Shown here: piece after piece, positions 1 to 5,361 of the stretch
How positions within the stretch are numbered: the stretch's first letter is position 1
How the letters are laid out: every line of letters starts with the position of its first letter
NCBI GenBank assembly: GCA_016210785.1
Contig: JACQTN010000377.1
Coordinates: forward strand, 1-12,091
DNA: 12,091 nucleotides
From: Armatimonadota bacterium
GTDB taxonomy: Bacteria > Sysuimicrobiota > Sysuimicrobiia > Sysuimicrobiales > JACQTN01
Reading direction: 5' to 3'
The notes under the pieces: model-generated
What the model saw: only the letters and a program-made list of their open reading frames with translations
Database searches by the model: none
Told to the model about the DNA's origin: nothing
Made by a program: the position numbers and the translations under genes

Positions 1-1
1 C

Positions 2-649
2 AGCACCTTCGGCCGCCTCGAATTCGGGTTCTTCGCCCGGCTTGGCGTGATCACGGCGCTGCTGGTGACCTTTTCCATCATGCTCAGCGACTTCTTTGAC
101 ACCATGGGGACCATCATCGGCATCGGCGGCCAGGCCGGCTTCCTCGACAAGGACGGACGGCTGCCCGGCGTGAACCGGGTGCTGCTGGTGGACTCCCTGG
201 GCGCCCTCTTCGGCGGCCTGGCCAACAGCAGCTCCAACACCACCTACATCGAGAGCGCCGCGGGCGTGGCGGAGGGCGGGCGCACCGGGCTGGTCTCGGT
301 GGTGGTGGGCGTCTTGTTCCTGCTGGCCATGTTCCTCAACCCCGTCGCCGGGGTCATTCCGCCGCACGCCACCGCGCCGGCCCTGATCCTGGTGGGCTTC
401 TACATGATGAGCATCGTGCGGGAGATTGCCTGGGACGACTACGAGGAGGCGGTCCCCGCCTTCATCACCATGCTGGTGATGCCCTTCACCTACTCCATCA
501 CCGACGGCATCGGCGCCGGCTTCATCACCTACACGGCGATCAAACTGCTGACCGGCAAGCGTCACCAGGTGCACTGGATGCTGGGGCTGGCGTCGCTGGC
601 CTTCGTGGTGTACTTCCTGATCCCCGTGATCCAGGGGTACGTGCGGTAA
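2..649 (+). CDS. AzgA-type NCS2 purine permease (3' part, 5' end outside window)
   Basis: Integral membrane transporter of the NCS2 superfamily, AzgA/PbuG branch (COG2252), which imports adenine, guanine or hypoxanthine with protons. The frame is open from base 2, so the first visible GTG at 47 is not the start; about 215 C-terminal residues of a usual 430-450 are present. Visible family signatures are FFDTMGT followed by a glycine-rich stretch, LLVDSLGALFGG with the S-S-S-N-T-T-Y-I-E-S substrate-site segment, and the GGRTGL motif, then several hydrophobic helices ending in LIPVIQGYVR. It faces hpt tail to tail 70 bases away, which supports a purine rather than uracil substrate. The precise base transported cannot be read from the fragment. 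Confidence 0.93.
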   Translation, partial: STFGRLEFGFFARLGVITALLVTFSIMLSDFFDTMGTIIGIGGQAGFLDKDGRLPGVNRVLLVDSLGALFGGLANSSSNTTYIESAAGVAEGGRTGLVSVVVGVLFLLAMFLNPVAGVIPPHATAPALILVGFYMMSIVREIAWDDYEEAVPAFITMLVMPFTYSITDGIGAGFITYTAIKLLTGKRHQVHWMLGLASLAFVVYFLIPVIQGYVR

Positions 650-719
650 GACTCGGCGTACGTCCAGATGATGCTCGGACTCGGCGCAGCCGGTCCTGCG
701 CATGAACACCGCGGAACCG
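650..719. other. Convergent intergenic gap, permease/hpt
   Basis: Seventy bases between two converging stop codons. It holds a 9-bp direct repeat, GACTCGGCG, at 650-658 and 678-686, and a short GCGG-AA-CCGC palindrome at 711-720. No stem followed by a T-run is visible on either strand, so no intrinsic terminator can be called for either gene. Confidence 0.5.
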
Positions 720-1283
720 CTACGTCGCCTCCATCACCTCGTCCTTCAGCACGCCGATGAAGGGCAGGTTCCGGTAGATCTGCCGGAAGTCCAGGCCGTA
801 GCCCACCACGAAGACGTCGGGGATGATGAAGCCGCGGTAGTCGATGGGGAGGTCGTCCACGATGCGCCGCACCGTCTTGTCCAGCAGCGTGCAGATCCGC
901 AGGCTCTCCGGGCCCCGGGCGCGCAGGATGCGCAGCAGGTAGCTGGCCGTGAGACCGGTGTCGATGATGTCCTCTGCCAGGAGGACGTGCCGGCCGGTGA
1001 TGTGCTCGTCCAGGTCCTTGAGCAGGCGGACCACGCCGGTGTTCTGCTTGCCGCCGGCGTAACTGCTGATGGCCATGAAGTCCAGGGAGAGCGGGATGGT
1101 GATGGCGCGGGAGAGGTCGGCCATAAAGTAAATGGCCCCCTTCAGCACGCTCACCAGCAGCAGGTCCTTGCCCCGGTAGTCCTCCGAGATCTGCGCGCCC
1201 AGTTCGCGGATGCGCACGTCGAGCTGCTCGCGGGAGATGAGGACCTCCTTGATGTGCGGGTGCGGTTCGTGCGCTGCGGCCAT
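720..1283 (-). CDS. hpt: Hypoxanthine phosphoribosyltransferase
   Basis: Cytoplasmic salvage enzyme that makes IMP (and often GMP) from hypoxanthine (guanine) and PRPP. The 187-residue protein has the usual length. Visible motifs in order are the pyrophosphate loop VLKGA (46-50), the flexible loop SSYAGGKQNTG (73-83), the PRPP-binding signature LLAEDIIDTGLT (101-112, acidic pair E104/D105 and D108), LLDK with K136, and the purine-binding segment PDVFVVGYGLDF (156-167). The ATG at 1283 gives the usual IKEVLIS N-terminus about ten residues in, but no Shine-Dalgarno is visible before it; an in-frame TGA lies four codons upstream. It follows the PD-(D/E)XK-like gene at 1391-1813 on the same strand, with an inverted repeat between, and probably shares its promoter. 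The convergent purine permease supports the role. Confidence 0.96.
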   Translation of the reverse strand: MAAAHEPHPHIKEVLISREQLDVRIRELGAQISEDYRGKDLLLVSVLKGAIYFMADLSRAITIPLSLDFMAISSYAGGKQNTGVVRLLKDLDEHITGRHVLLAEDIIDTGLTASYLLRILRARGPESLRICTLLDKTVRRIVDDLPIDYRGFIIPDVFVVGYGLDFRQIYRNLPFIGVLKDEVMEAT

Positions 1284-1321
1284 GGGAGTACCGGGTCAGC
1301 ACCGGCCGGGGGGCGCGGTGG

Positions 1322-1383
1322 CCCCCTCGAAACATCGGGAAGCCGTCGTTGATGGCAGGGGGCCCGACGATGTTTCGAGGGGG
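1322..1383. repeat. Perfect 16-bp inverted repeat with nested hairpin
   Basis: The left arm CCCCCTCGAAACATCG (1322-1337) is the exact reverse complement of 1368-1383, separated by 30 bases. Inside the loop a second 6-bp stem, 1342-1347 with 1351-1356 (one G-T pair), closes a 3-base loop. It lies in the untranslated gap between the PD-(D/E)XK-like gene and hpt. Neither strand has a T-run after the arms, so it does not look like a standard terminator. It could be an mRNA processing or stabilising stem, or the remnant of a miniature inverted-repeat element; no flanking target duplication is adjacent to the arms. Confidence 0.85.
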
Positions 1384-1390
1384 TCAGTGG

Positions 1391-1813
1391 TCATGGGGTT
1401 TCGTCCGCCGCCTCGCCGCGCGTCTCCGCCTCGTCGTCCATGGTGGGGCGCGGTGCCCCCTGCAGTTCGTATTTGCGCAGAAGGTTGCGGTAGTCGCGGC
1501 CGTAAAAGATCTTCAACCTGACGCCGGGGTACAGCTCCCGCAGCCGGCGGACCTTGCGGTTCTTCTTGGTGACCAGGCTCTGCTTCAGCGTGGTGAGCTC
1601 GATGTACAGGTCGAGGTCGGGCAGGTAGAAATCCGGGGTGAAGCTCACCGTGACGCGTTCCTCGTCGTCCCACTCCAGGGGGAAGCTGCGGGGCTCATAC
1701 TCCCAGCGGACGCCGTAGAAGTCCAGGATCCGGGCAAGTTCTTCCTCGCTCTCGTGGGCAAACCGGATGCCGCGCGGCCCCGCGGCGTCCGTGTCCTGGT
1801 GTGCGGAATCCAC
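1391..1813 (-). CDS. PD-(D/E)XK nuclease-like protein, hpt-associated, function unknown
   Basis: Small soluble protein of 140 residues; function unknown. Residues 18-113 look like a PD-(D/E)XK nuclease fold: an N-terminal helix with acidic residues (SEEELARILDFYG), the strand EYEPRSFPL, then TPDFYLPDLDLYIELT, giving P60-D61 and E72-x-T74, followed by LKQSLVTKKNRKVRRLRELYP and KIFYGRDYRNLL. The lysine expected in E-x-K is a threonine; K78, K83 or K84 might substitute, or the protein may bind without cutting. The last 25 residues are acidic and low in complexity. The GTG at 1813 is chosen because GGAGGT lies 11 bases before it and because the promoter at 1911-1939 lies downstream of the only earlier ATG (1939). 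It is first in a leftward unit with hpt. From memory, similar domains are found beside or fused to HPRT in some other bacteria, which would suggest a purine-related role; this is inference. Confidence 0.8.
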   Translation of the reverse strand: MDSAHQDTDAAGPRGIRFAHESEEELARILDFYGVRWEYEPRSFPLEWDDEERVTVSFTPDFYLPDLDLYIELTTLKQSLVTKKNRKVRRLRELYPGVRLKIFYGRDYRNLLRKYELQGAPRPTMDDEAETRGEAADETP

Positions 1814-1824
1814 CGGCCTGTCCC

Positions 1825-1830
1825 ACCTCC
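1825..1830 (-). promoter_or_regulatory. Ribosome-binding site that decides the GTG start at 1813
   Basis: The minus strand reads GGAGGT here, 11 bases before the GTG at 1813-1811. The spacing is slightly long, but it is the only strong Shine-Dalgarno between the promoter and the conserved domain. Confidence 0.65.
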
Positions 1831-1909
1831 GCTGCAGCCGCCGGATGCGCGCGCCCCGCGCGGCGCCGCGACGGTCTTCCCGCCGCGGGGAGTCCTGCCC
1901 GCGATCACT

Positions 1910-1926
1910 TATAATAATAGTATAGT
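1910..1926 (+). promoter_or_regulatory. Possible rightward -10 elements for the HEAT-repeat gene
   Basis: TATAAT at 1910-1915 and TATAGT at 1921-1926 read rightward within the same AT-rich island, in the divergent gap 1814-2011. No good -35 hexamer sits 16-18 bases upstream of either, so the rightward promoter is suggested by position and -10 match only. Confidence 0.4.
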
Positions 1927-1939
1927 CGTCGCGTGCCAA
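1911..1939 (-). promoter_or_regulatory. Leftward sigma70-type promoter for the nuclease-like gene and hpt
   Basis: On the minus strand TTGGCA (1939-1934) is followed after exactly 17 bases by TATTAT (1916-1911), giving a predicted transcript start near 1904. It lies in an AT-rich island (1908-1927) that stands out sharply from the GC-rich surroundings. Any translation from the ATG at 1939 would lie outside the transcript. Confidence 0.65.
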
Positions 1940-1978
1940 GAATCAAGCGTGGCCGGCGCTCAGCAGGATATGAGTGGA

Positions 1979-2005
1979 GGGGGGAGAATCTCCTCCCCAG
2001 GAGGA
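1979..2005 (+). promoter_or_regulatory. Competing hairpins around the HEAT gene ribosome-binding site
   Basis: Bases 1979-1986 pair with 1990-1997 (8 bp, one G-U, loop AAT). The 3' arm also contains TCCTCC (1991-1996), which is exactly complementary to GGAGGA (2000-2005), the Shine-Dalgarno of the next gene, with a 3-base loop. The two stems cannot form together, so the leader has the geometry of a translational on/off switch. No ligand-binding aptamer is recognised, and purine/pyrimidine runs can create such pairings by chance. Confidence 0.45.
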
Positions 2006-2011
2006 TCGATC

Positions 2012-3178
2012 ATGGATGTGCGCGCCGGTGCCCCACAGGAAGCCGAGCTCCAGCGCCTCATCGGGCGGCTGAGGAGCTCCGACGTCACCGTGCGCAGCGA
2101 CGCCGCCCACGCGCTCGGCAAGCTGCAGGACGAACGCGGGGCGGAGGCGCTGGTCGGCGCGCTGGAGGATCCGGACGAATACGTGCGCAAGAGCGCCGTC
2201 CTGGCCCTGCGCCGCATCGGAGGGACGCGGGCCCTGGAGGGCCTGCGCGTCGCTCTGGGCGACCGCTCGGAGCAGGTTTGCCTGCAGGCGATCCGCGGGG
2301 TGGGGGAGCTGCGGGACCGCAGCGCCGTGGAAGCGCTCATCAAGGGACTCTCCCGGCGCGAGCGCTCCCTGCAGCATGCCGCCATCGAGGCGCTGAGCCG
2401 GATCGGCAGCGACGCGGTCAGGCCGCTGATGGAGGCCTTCAAGGATCGTCAGCTTCGTCGGCGCATCGGCAACCAGATTCTCAAGATTCTCATCGACATC
2501 GGCCCCCGCGCCGTGGATCCGCTCCTGGAGGTGCTGGGCGACGAGTCCCCCTACGTCAGGATGACCGCGGTGTCGGTGCTGGGCCGGATCGGCGACCGGC
2601 GCGTGGTCGCGCCGTTGGTGGGGTTGTTCCTGGAAGATCCGCGCCTGCAGGAGGCGGTGGTCACGACGCTGACCCAGCTGGAGGACCGCGGTGCCATCGG
2701 CGGCGACGGGGCCCACGTGGATCGCGAGGTCGCCCTGCCGCGCGCGGTGCTGGAGGCGCTGCAGGCGCACGGCCGCGACCGCTCCATGGAGAGCCTGCGC
2801 GTCGCGCTAGGGCACGAGAGCCCCAAGGTACGGCGGTTCGCCTGCAAGGCGGTTCACGGCCTGGCGGGCGAGGAGGCCTCCCAGCTGCTCCTGCACGTCC
2901 TGCAGGACGAGGATGTGGAGGTCAAGCGGCTGGTCGTCAAGCTGCTGGGGAAGCTGCGGGACAAGCGCGTCATCGATCCGCTGCTGGAACTGATCCTCAA
3001 GGACGGCGAGCAGGTCGAGGAGGCGGTGTGGAACACCATCAAGGTCCTCACCGACCTGCGCGAGTACGAGGAGCTGCGGGCGCGGGTCGGCAAGCAGCGG
3101 GCCGGCGGCCGGCCCCAGGTGCGCCAGTACAAGAAGGAGCGGGATCTCTCCCCCGACTGGTGGCGAGAGCAGGATTAG
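2012..3178 (+). CDS. HEAT-repeat (PBS-lyase-type) scaffold protein
   Basis: A 388-residue protein made almost entirely of about ten helical repeats of roughly 31 residues. Typical units are DVTVRSDAAHALGKLQD (24-40), DEYVRKSAVLALRRIG (55-70), SPYVRMTAVSVLGRIGD (179-195), SPKVRRFACKAVHGLAG (270-286) and DVEVKRLVVKLLGKLRD (301-317). They carry the V-R-x-x-A-x-x-A-L-G-x-(I/L) pattern of HEAT/armadillo-like PBS-lyase repeats. Such proteins are solenoids for protein binding and usually have no catalytic activity. A less regular stretch at 225-262 interrupts the array, and the tail (360-388) is basic then ends PDWWREQD. No signal peptide or membrane segment is seen, so it is probably cytoplasmic. 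The ATG at 2012 is chosen because AGGAGG (1999-2004) lies 7 bases before it; upstream frame extension to 1349 overlaps the opposite-strand gene and is not coding. Partner unknown. Confidence 0.85.
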   Translation: MDVRAGAPQEAELQRLIGRLRSSDVTVRSDAAHALGKLQDERGAEALVGALEDPDEYVRKSAVLALRRIGGTRALEGLRVALGDRSEQVCLQAIRGVGELRDRSAVEALIKGLSRRERSLQHAAIEALSRIGSDAVRPLMEAFKDRQLRRRIGNQILKILIDIGPRAVDPLLEVLGDESPYVRMTAVSVLGRIGDRRVVAPLVGLFLEDPRLQEAVVTTLTQLEDRGAIGGDGAHVDREVALPRAVLEALQAHGRDRSMESLRVALGHESPKVRRFACKAVHGLAGEEASQLLLHVLQDEDVEVKRLVVKLLGKLRDKRVIDPLLELILKDGEQVEEAVWNTIKVLTDLREYEELRARVGKQRAGGRPQVRQYKKERDLSPDWWREQD

Positions 3179-3224
3179 ACCCCTCACCCTACCCGGCAGG
3201 TTCTACTCCCGGTGCAAGGGGTCT
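3177..3224. repeat. REP-like inverted repeat between HEAT gene and cutA
   Basis: AGACCCCTCACC (3177-3188) pairs with GGTG (3211-3214) plus AGGGGTCT (3217-3224) after a 2-base bulge, a 12-bp stem beginning within the HEAT gene stop codon. The left arm runs CCCTCACCCTA, the motif found in a common extragenic repeat type of GC-rich bacteria. No T-run follows, so it is not a canonical terminator. It may stabilise the 3' end of the HEAT message or tune cutA expression. Confidence 0.6.
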
Positions 3225-3285
3225 CATCCTCCCGCGCCAACCGACTTACCGACGCCCCGCAGGGAGAGAGATAAGAGGTATCCGA

Positions 3286-3600
3286 GTGGAGCACGTCGTC
3301 GTCCTGGTCACCGCCGCCAGCGTGGAAGAGGCGACCCGCCTGGCCGACCGCCTGGTGGAAGAGAAGCTGGCCGCGTGCGTCAACGTGGTGAAGGAAGTGG
3401 CCTCCACCTACTGGTGGCAGGGCCGGGTGGAGCGTGCCGGAGAGGCGCTGCTGCTGATCAAGACCCGGCGCGACCGCGTGGAGGCGCTGACGCAGCGCGT
3501 TCGCGACCTGCACAGCTACACCGTCCCCGAGGTGGTAGTCTTGCCCATCCTCGAGGGCAACCCCCCCTACCTCCAGTGGATTGACAGCTCCGTCGGCTGA
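3286..3600 (+). CDS. cutA: CutA divalent-cation tolerance family protein
   Basis: A 104-residue protein matching CutA, a very stable trimeric ferredoxin-like protein linked to copper/divalent-cation tolerance; its biochemical role remains unsettled. Family hallmarks are the N-terminal strand VVVLVTAASVEEA, KLAACVNVVKEVASTYWWQGRVE (27-50, including the cysteine at 31 and the conserved YWW), LLLIKTRRD (56-64), LHSYTVPEVVVLPI (75-88) and GNPPYLQWI (91-99). The GTG at 3286 is used because the frame has no methionine nearby, AGAGGT lies about seven bases before it, and the resulting length is right for the family. It follows the HEAT gene after 107 bases and is closed by a strong terminator, so it ends this transcription unit. 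Confidence 0.95.
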   Translation: MEHVVVLVTAASVEEATRLADRLVEEKLAACVNVVKEVASTYWWQGRVERAGEALLLIKTRRDRVEALTQRVRDLHSYTVPEVVVLPILEGNPPYLQWIDSSVG

Positions 3601-3608
3601 CCTGTAAC

Positions 3609-3632
3609 GTAGTGGACCGGGTAGTGGACCGG
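3609..3632. repeat. Perfect tandem duplication of a 12-bp unit
   Basis: GTAGTGGACCGG occurs twice without a gap (3609-3620 and 3621-3632) directly after the cutA stop. The last bases of the second copy form the start of the 5' arm of the terminator that follows. Confidence 0.9.
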
Positions 3633-3665
3633 CCGGGGCCGCCAGGTGCCGGCCGGTTTTGGTTT
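3628..3665 (+). terminator. Rho-independent terminator after cutA
   Basis: ACCGGCCGG (3628-3636) pairs perfectly with 3649-3657 over a 12-base loop, and the stem runs into TTTTGGTTT (3657-3665). It is the only stem in the window followed by a clear T-rich tract, and it separates the HEAT/cutA unit from the surE unit. Confidence 0.85.
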
Positions 3666-3736
3666 AGGCAGGGACTTCCGGCCAGGTGTCGAACATACTT
3701 TCGTCTAGGCCACAGGCCTTCATGAACGGCTGAACG
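3658..3736 (+). other. surE leader region
   Basis: This gap should contain the promoter of the surE-ftsE-ftsX unit because a terminator precedes it. Only a weak -10-like CATACT (3694-3699) is visible, with no matching -35. A 5-bp hairpin, AGGCC-ACA-GGCCT (3707-3719), lies shortly before the start codon, and no good Shine-Dalgarno is seen. An ATG at 3722 is followed by a stop after two codons. Confidence 0.4.
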
Positions 3737-4498
3737 ATGCGCGTGCTGGTCACCAACGACGACGGTATCCACTCACCAGGCCTGCTGGCCCTGGTCCACG
3801 CTGTTTCCGCCGTGGCGGAGACCTTCGTGGTGGCGCCGGAGCAGGAGCGCAGCGCCACCGGGCACGCCATCACTCTCCACAAGCCCCTTCGCGTGGTGCG
3901 CACATCCATCCCCGACGTCGCGGCGGAGGCATGGGCGACCAACGGCACACCCGCCGACTGCGTGGCCCTCGGCATCCTCGACCTGCTGGACCGGCGCCCC
4001 GACGTGGTGATCTCCGGGATCAACATGGGTGCGAACCTGGGACGGGACATCACGTACTCGGGGACGGTCTCGGGGGCCATGGAGGGGGCCATCTTCGGCA
4101 TCCCGTCCATCGCCATCTCGCTGGCGGGGTGGAAGGATACCCACTACGACGTGGCGGCATCCTTCGCCGTCCGGCTGGCCACCCTGATCGTGGAGCGGGG
4201 CCTTCCGCGCGACACGCTGCTGAACGTCAACGTGCCCAACGTCCCGCGGGAAGCGCTGGCCGGCGTCGCCATCACCCGCCAGGGCCGGCGCCGGTACCTG
4301 AGCCGCCTGGAGAAGCGGGTCGATCCACGCGGCCGCACCTACTACTGGCTGACCGGTGAACCCGGGGCGCCGGGCGAGGAGGAAGGGATGGACAGCGCCG
4401 CGGTGGCCCGCGGGTTCATCTCCGTCACGCCCATCCAGATGGAGATGACCGACGAGGCGCTGATCCGCGATCTCGCGGGGTGGAACCTTGGCGTCTGA
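3737..4498 (+). CDS. surE: 5'/3'-nucleotidase SurE
   Basis: Cytoplasmic metal-dependent nucleoside 5'/3'-monophosphate phosphatase, 253 residues, usual family length. The active-site set is complete: D8 and D9 in TNDDGIHSPG, S39 in APEQERSATGHAIT, and N96 in the SGINMGANLG loop, followed by the signature TYSGTVSGAMEGAIFGIPSIAIS (106-128). The C-terminal part has the NVNVPNVP strand and the GFISVTPIQ motif. The ATG at 3737 gives the canonical MRVLVTNDDG start, although the Shine-Dalgarno is weak. The ftsE start codon lies inside its last codons, so the two genes are translationally coupled. The family is often linked to stationary-phase survival and nucleotide balance; its coupling to a division gene is unusual compared with the Escherichia coli arrangement. 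Confidence 0.96.
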   Translation: MRVLVTNDDGIHSPGLLALVHAVSAVAETFVVAPEQERSATGHAITLHKPLRVVRTSIPDVAAEAWATNGTPADCVALGILDLLDRRPDVVISGINMGANLGRDITYSGTVSGAMEGAIFGIPSIAISLAGWKDTHYDVAASFAVRLATLIVERGLPRDTLLNVNVPNVPREALAGVAITRQGRRRYLSRLEKRVDPRGRTYYWLTGEPGAPGEEEGMDSAAVARGFISVTPIQMEMTDEALIRDLAGWNLGV

Positions 4499-5237
4499 GA
4501 TGCTGCGGCGGGCAGCGCAGGCCCCGCGGGCGGCGGCTCGCCAGGGACCGGCCATCCTGTTCGAGGACGTGGCCAAGCGGTATCCTGCCGGGGTGGAGGC
4601 GCTGCGCGGCGTCACGCTGCGGATCGATCCCGGCGAGTTCGTCTTCATCGTCGGTCCCACCGGCGCCGGAAAATCCACGCTTCTGCGGCTCATCTACCGC
4701 GATGAGGTCCCCACGCGCGGCCGTGTCGTGGTCAACGGCTGGGACACCGCGCGCCTGCCGGCCGCGCTGCTGCCGCACCTCCGCCGCAGCGTCGGCATCG
4801 TCTTCCAGGACTTCAAGCTGCTGCCCCGCAAGACCGTCTCCGAGAACATCGAATTCGTCCTGCGGGTCACCGGCGTGCCGCGGGAGGAGATCCCGGCGCG
4901 CGTCCAGGTCGTTCTGGAGCAGGTGGGGCTGCTGCACCGTGCCAGCGCCTTCCCCTCCCAGATCTCCGGCGGGGAGCAGCAGCGGGTGAGCGTGGCCCGC
5001 GCGCTGGCCAACCGCCCGCCCATCCTGCTGGCCGACGAGCCCACGGGCAACCTGGATCCGTCCACGTCGTGGGAGATCATCCAGTTGCTCTCCGCCATCA
5101 ACCTCCACGGCACCACCGTGGTGGTGGCGACGCACAACAACACCCTCGTGGACATCCTCCGGCGGCGAGTCGTCCAGGTCGCCGACGGCACGGTGGTCCG
5201 CGACGAGTTGCGGGGCCTGTATGCCCATGAGGCATAG
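4488..5237 (+). CDS. ftsE: Cell-division ABC transporter ATP-binding protein FtsE
   Basis: ATPase subunit of FtsEX, which sits at the division septum and transmits ATP-driven shape changes through FtsX to periplasmic peptidoglycan hydrolases. All ABC motifs are intact: Walker A GPTGAGKST (56-64), Q-loop Q107 in VFQDFKLLP, signature SGGEQQR (160-166), Walker B ILLADE (179-184), then PTGNLD, and the switch histidine H216. QDFKLL and the adjacent residues are typical of FtsE rather than LolD or MacB. The TTG at 4488 overlaps surE by 11 bases and has GGGGTGG four to six bases before it; ATG at 4500 is an alternative but has no Shine-Dalgarno. About 20 residues precede the usual FtsE N-terminus, an Ala/Arg-rich extension of uncertain reality. 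Confidence 0.94.
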   Translation: MASEMLRRAAQAPRAAARQGPAILFEDVAKRYPAGVEALRGVTLRIDPGEFVFIVGPTGAGKSTLLRLIYRDEVPTRGRVVVNGWDTARLPAALLPHLRRSVGIVFQDFKLLPRKTVSENIEFVLRVTGVPREEIPARVQVVLEQVGLLHRASAFPSQISGGEQQRVSVARALANRPPILLADEPTGNLDPSTSWEIIQLLSAINLHGTTVVVATHNNTLVDILRRRVVQVADGTVVRDELRGLYAHEA

Positions 5238-5249
5238 GATACCTCGTGT

Positions 5250-5329
5250 CCCTCTCCCGCCTGGGGAGAGGGCTCAGAAGCTGAGTGGGTGGTGCCCACT
5301 CGCGTCTGGCCCTCGTGCCGAGGACCAGA
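5250..5329. repeat. Array of three hairpins (REP-like element) between ftsE and ftsX
   Basis: Three successive stems fill the 124-base ftsE-ftsX gap. CCCTCTCCC (5250-5258) pairs with 5264-5272. GAGTGGG (5283-5289) pairs with 5295-5301. A 10-bp stem of 5305-5309 plus 5311-5315 pairs with 5319-5323 plus 5325-5329 around one mismatch. A minor CTCAG/CTGAG stem (5273-5285) competes with the second. GGGGTGAGGGG follows at 5334-5344. Read on the minus strand, the ends give CCCCTCACCCC and CCCTCTCCCC, a familiar extragenic repeat pattern of GC-rich bacteria. No T-run follows any stem, so read-through into ftsX is expected. Confidence 0.75.
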
Positions 5330-5361
5330 GGCCGGGGTGAGGGGGGAGTCAGGGACCGGCG

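Noticed and set aside
711..720. GCGG-AA-CCGC as a terminator for the permease or hpt
   Set aside because: The loop is only two bases and no T-run follows on either strand.
1814..1939. N-terminal 42-residue extension of the nuclease-like protein to ATG 1939
   Set aside because: The leftward promoter lies inside it, the residues are Arg-rich and non-family-like, and GTG 1813 has a Shine-Dalgarno.
1349..2011. N-terminal extension of the HEAT-repeat frame by 221 codons
   Set aside because: It overlaps the opposite-strand nuclease-like gene and the promoter island, shows no repeat pattern, and a strong Shine-Dalgarno precedes ATG 2012.
1933..3285. 451-codon upstream extension of the cutA frame
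   Set aside because: It is the +1 shadow of the HEAT gene (Arg/Gly/Pro-rich); CutA is a stand-alone protein of about 105 residues and has its own start at 3286.
4500..4502. ATG as the ftsE start
   Set aside because: No Shine-Dalgarno precedes it; TTG 4488 has GGGGTGG at suitable spacing and overlaps surE. Kept as an alternative only.
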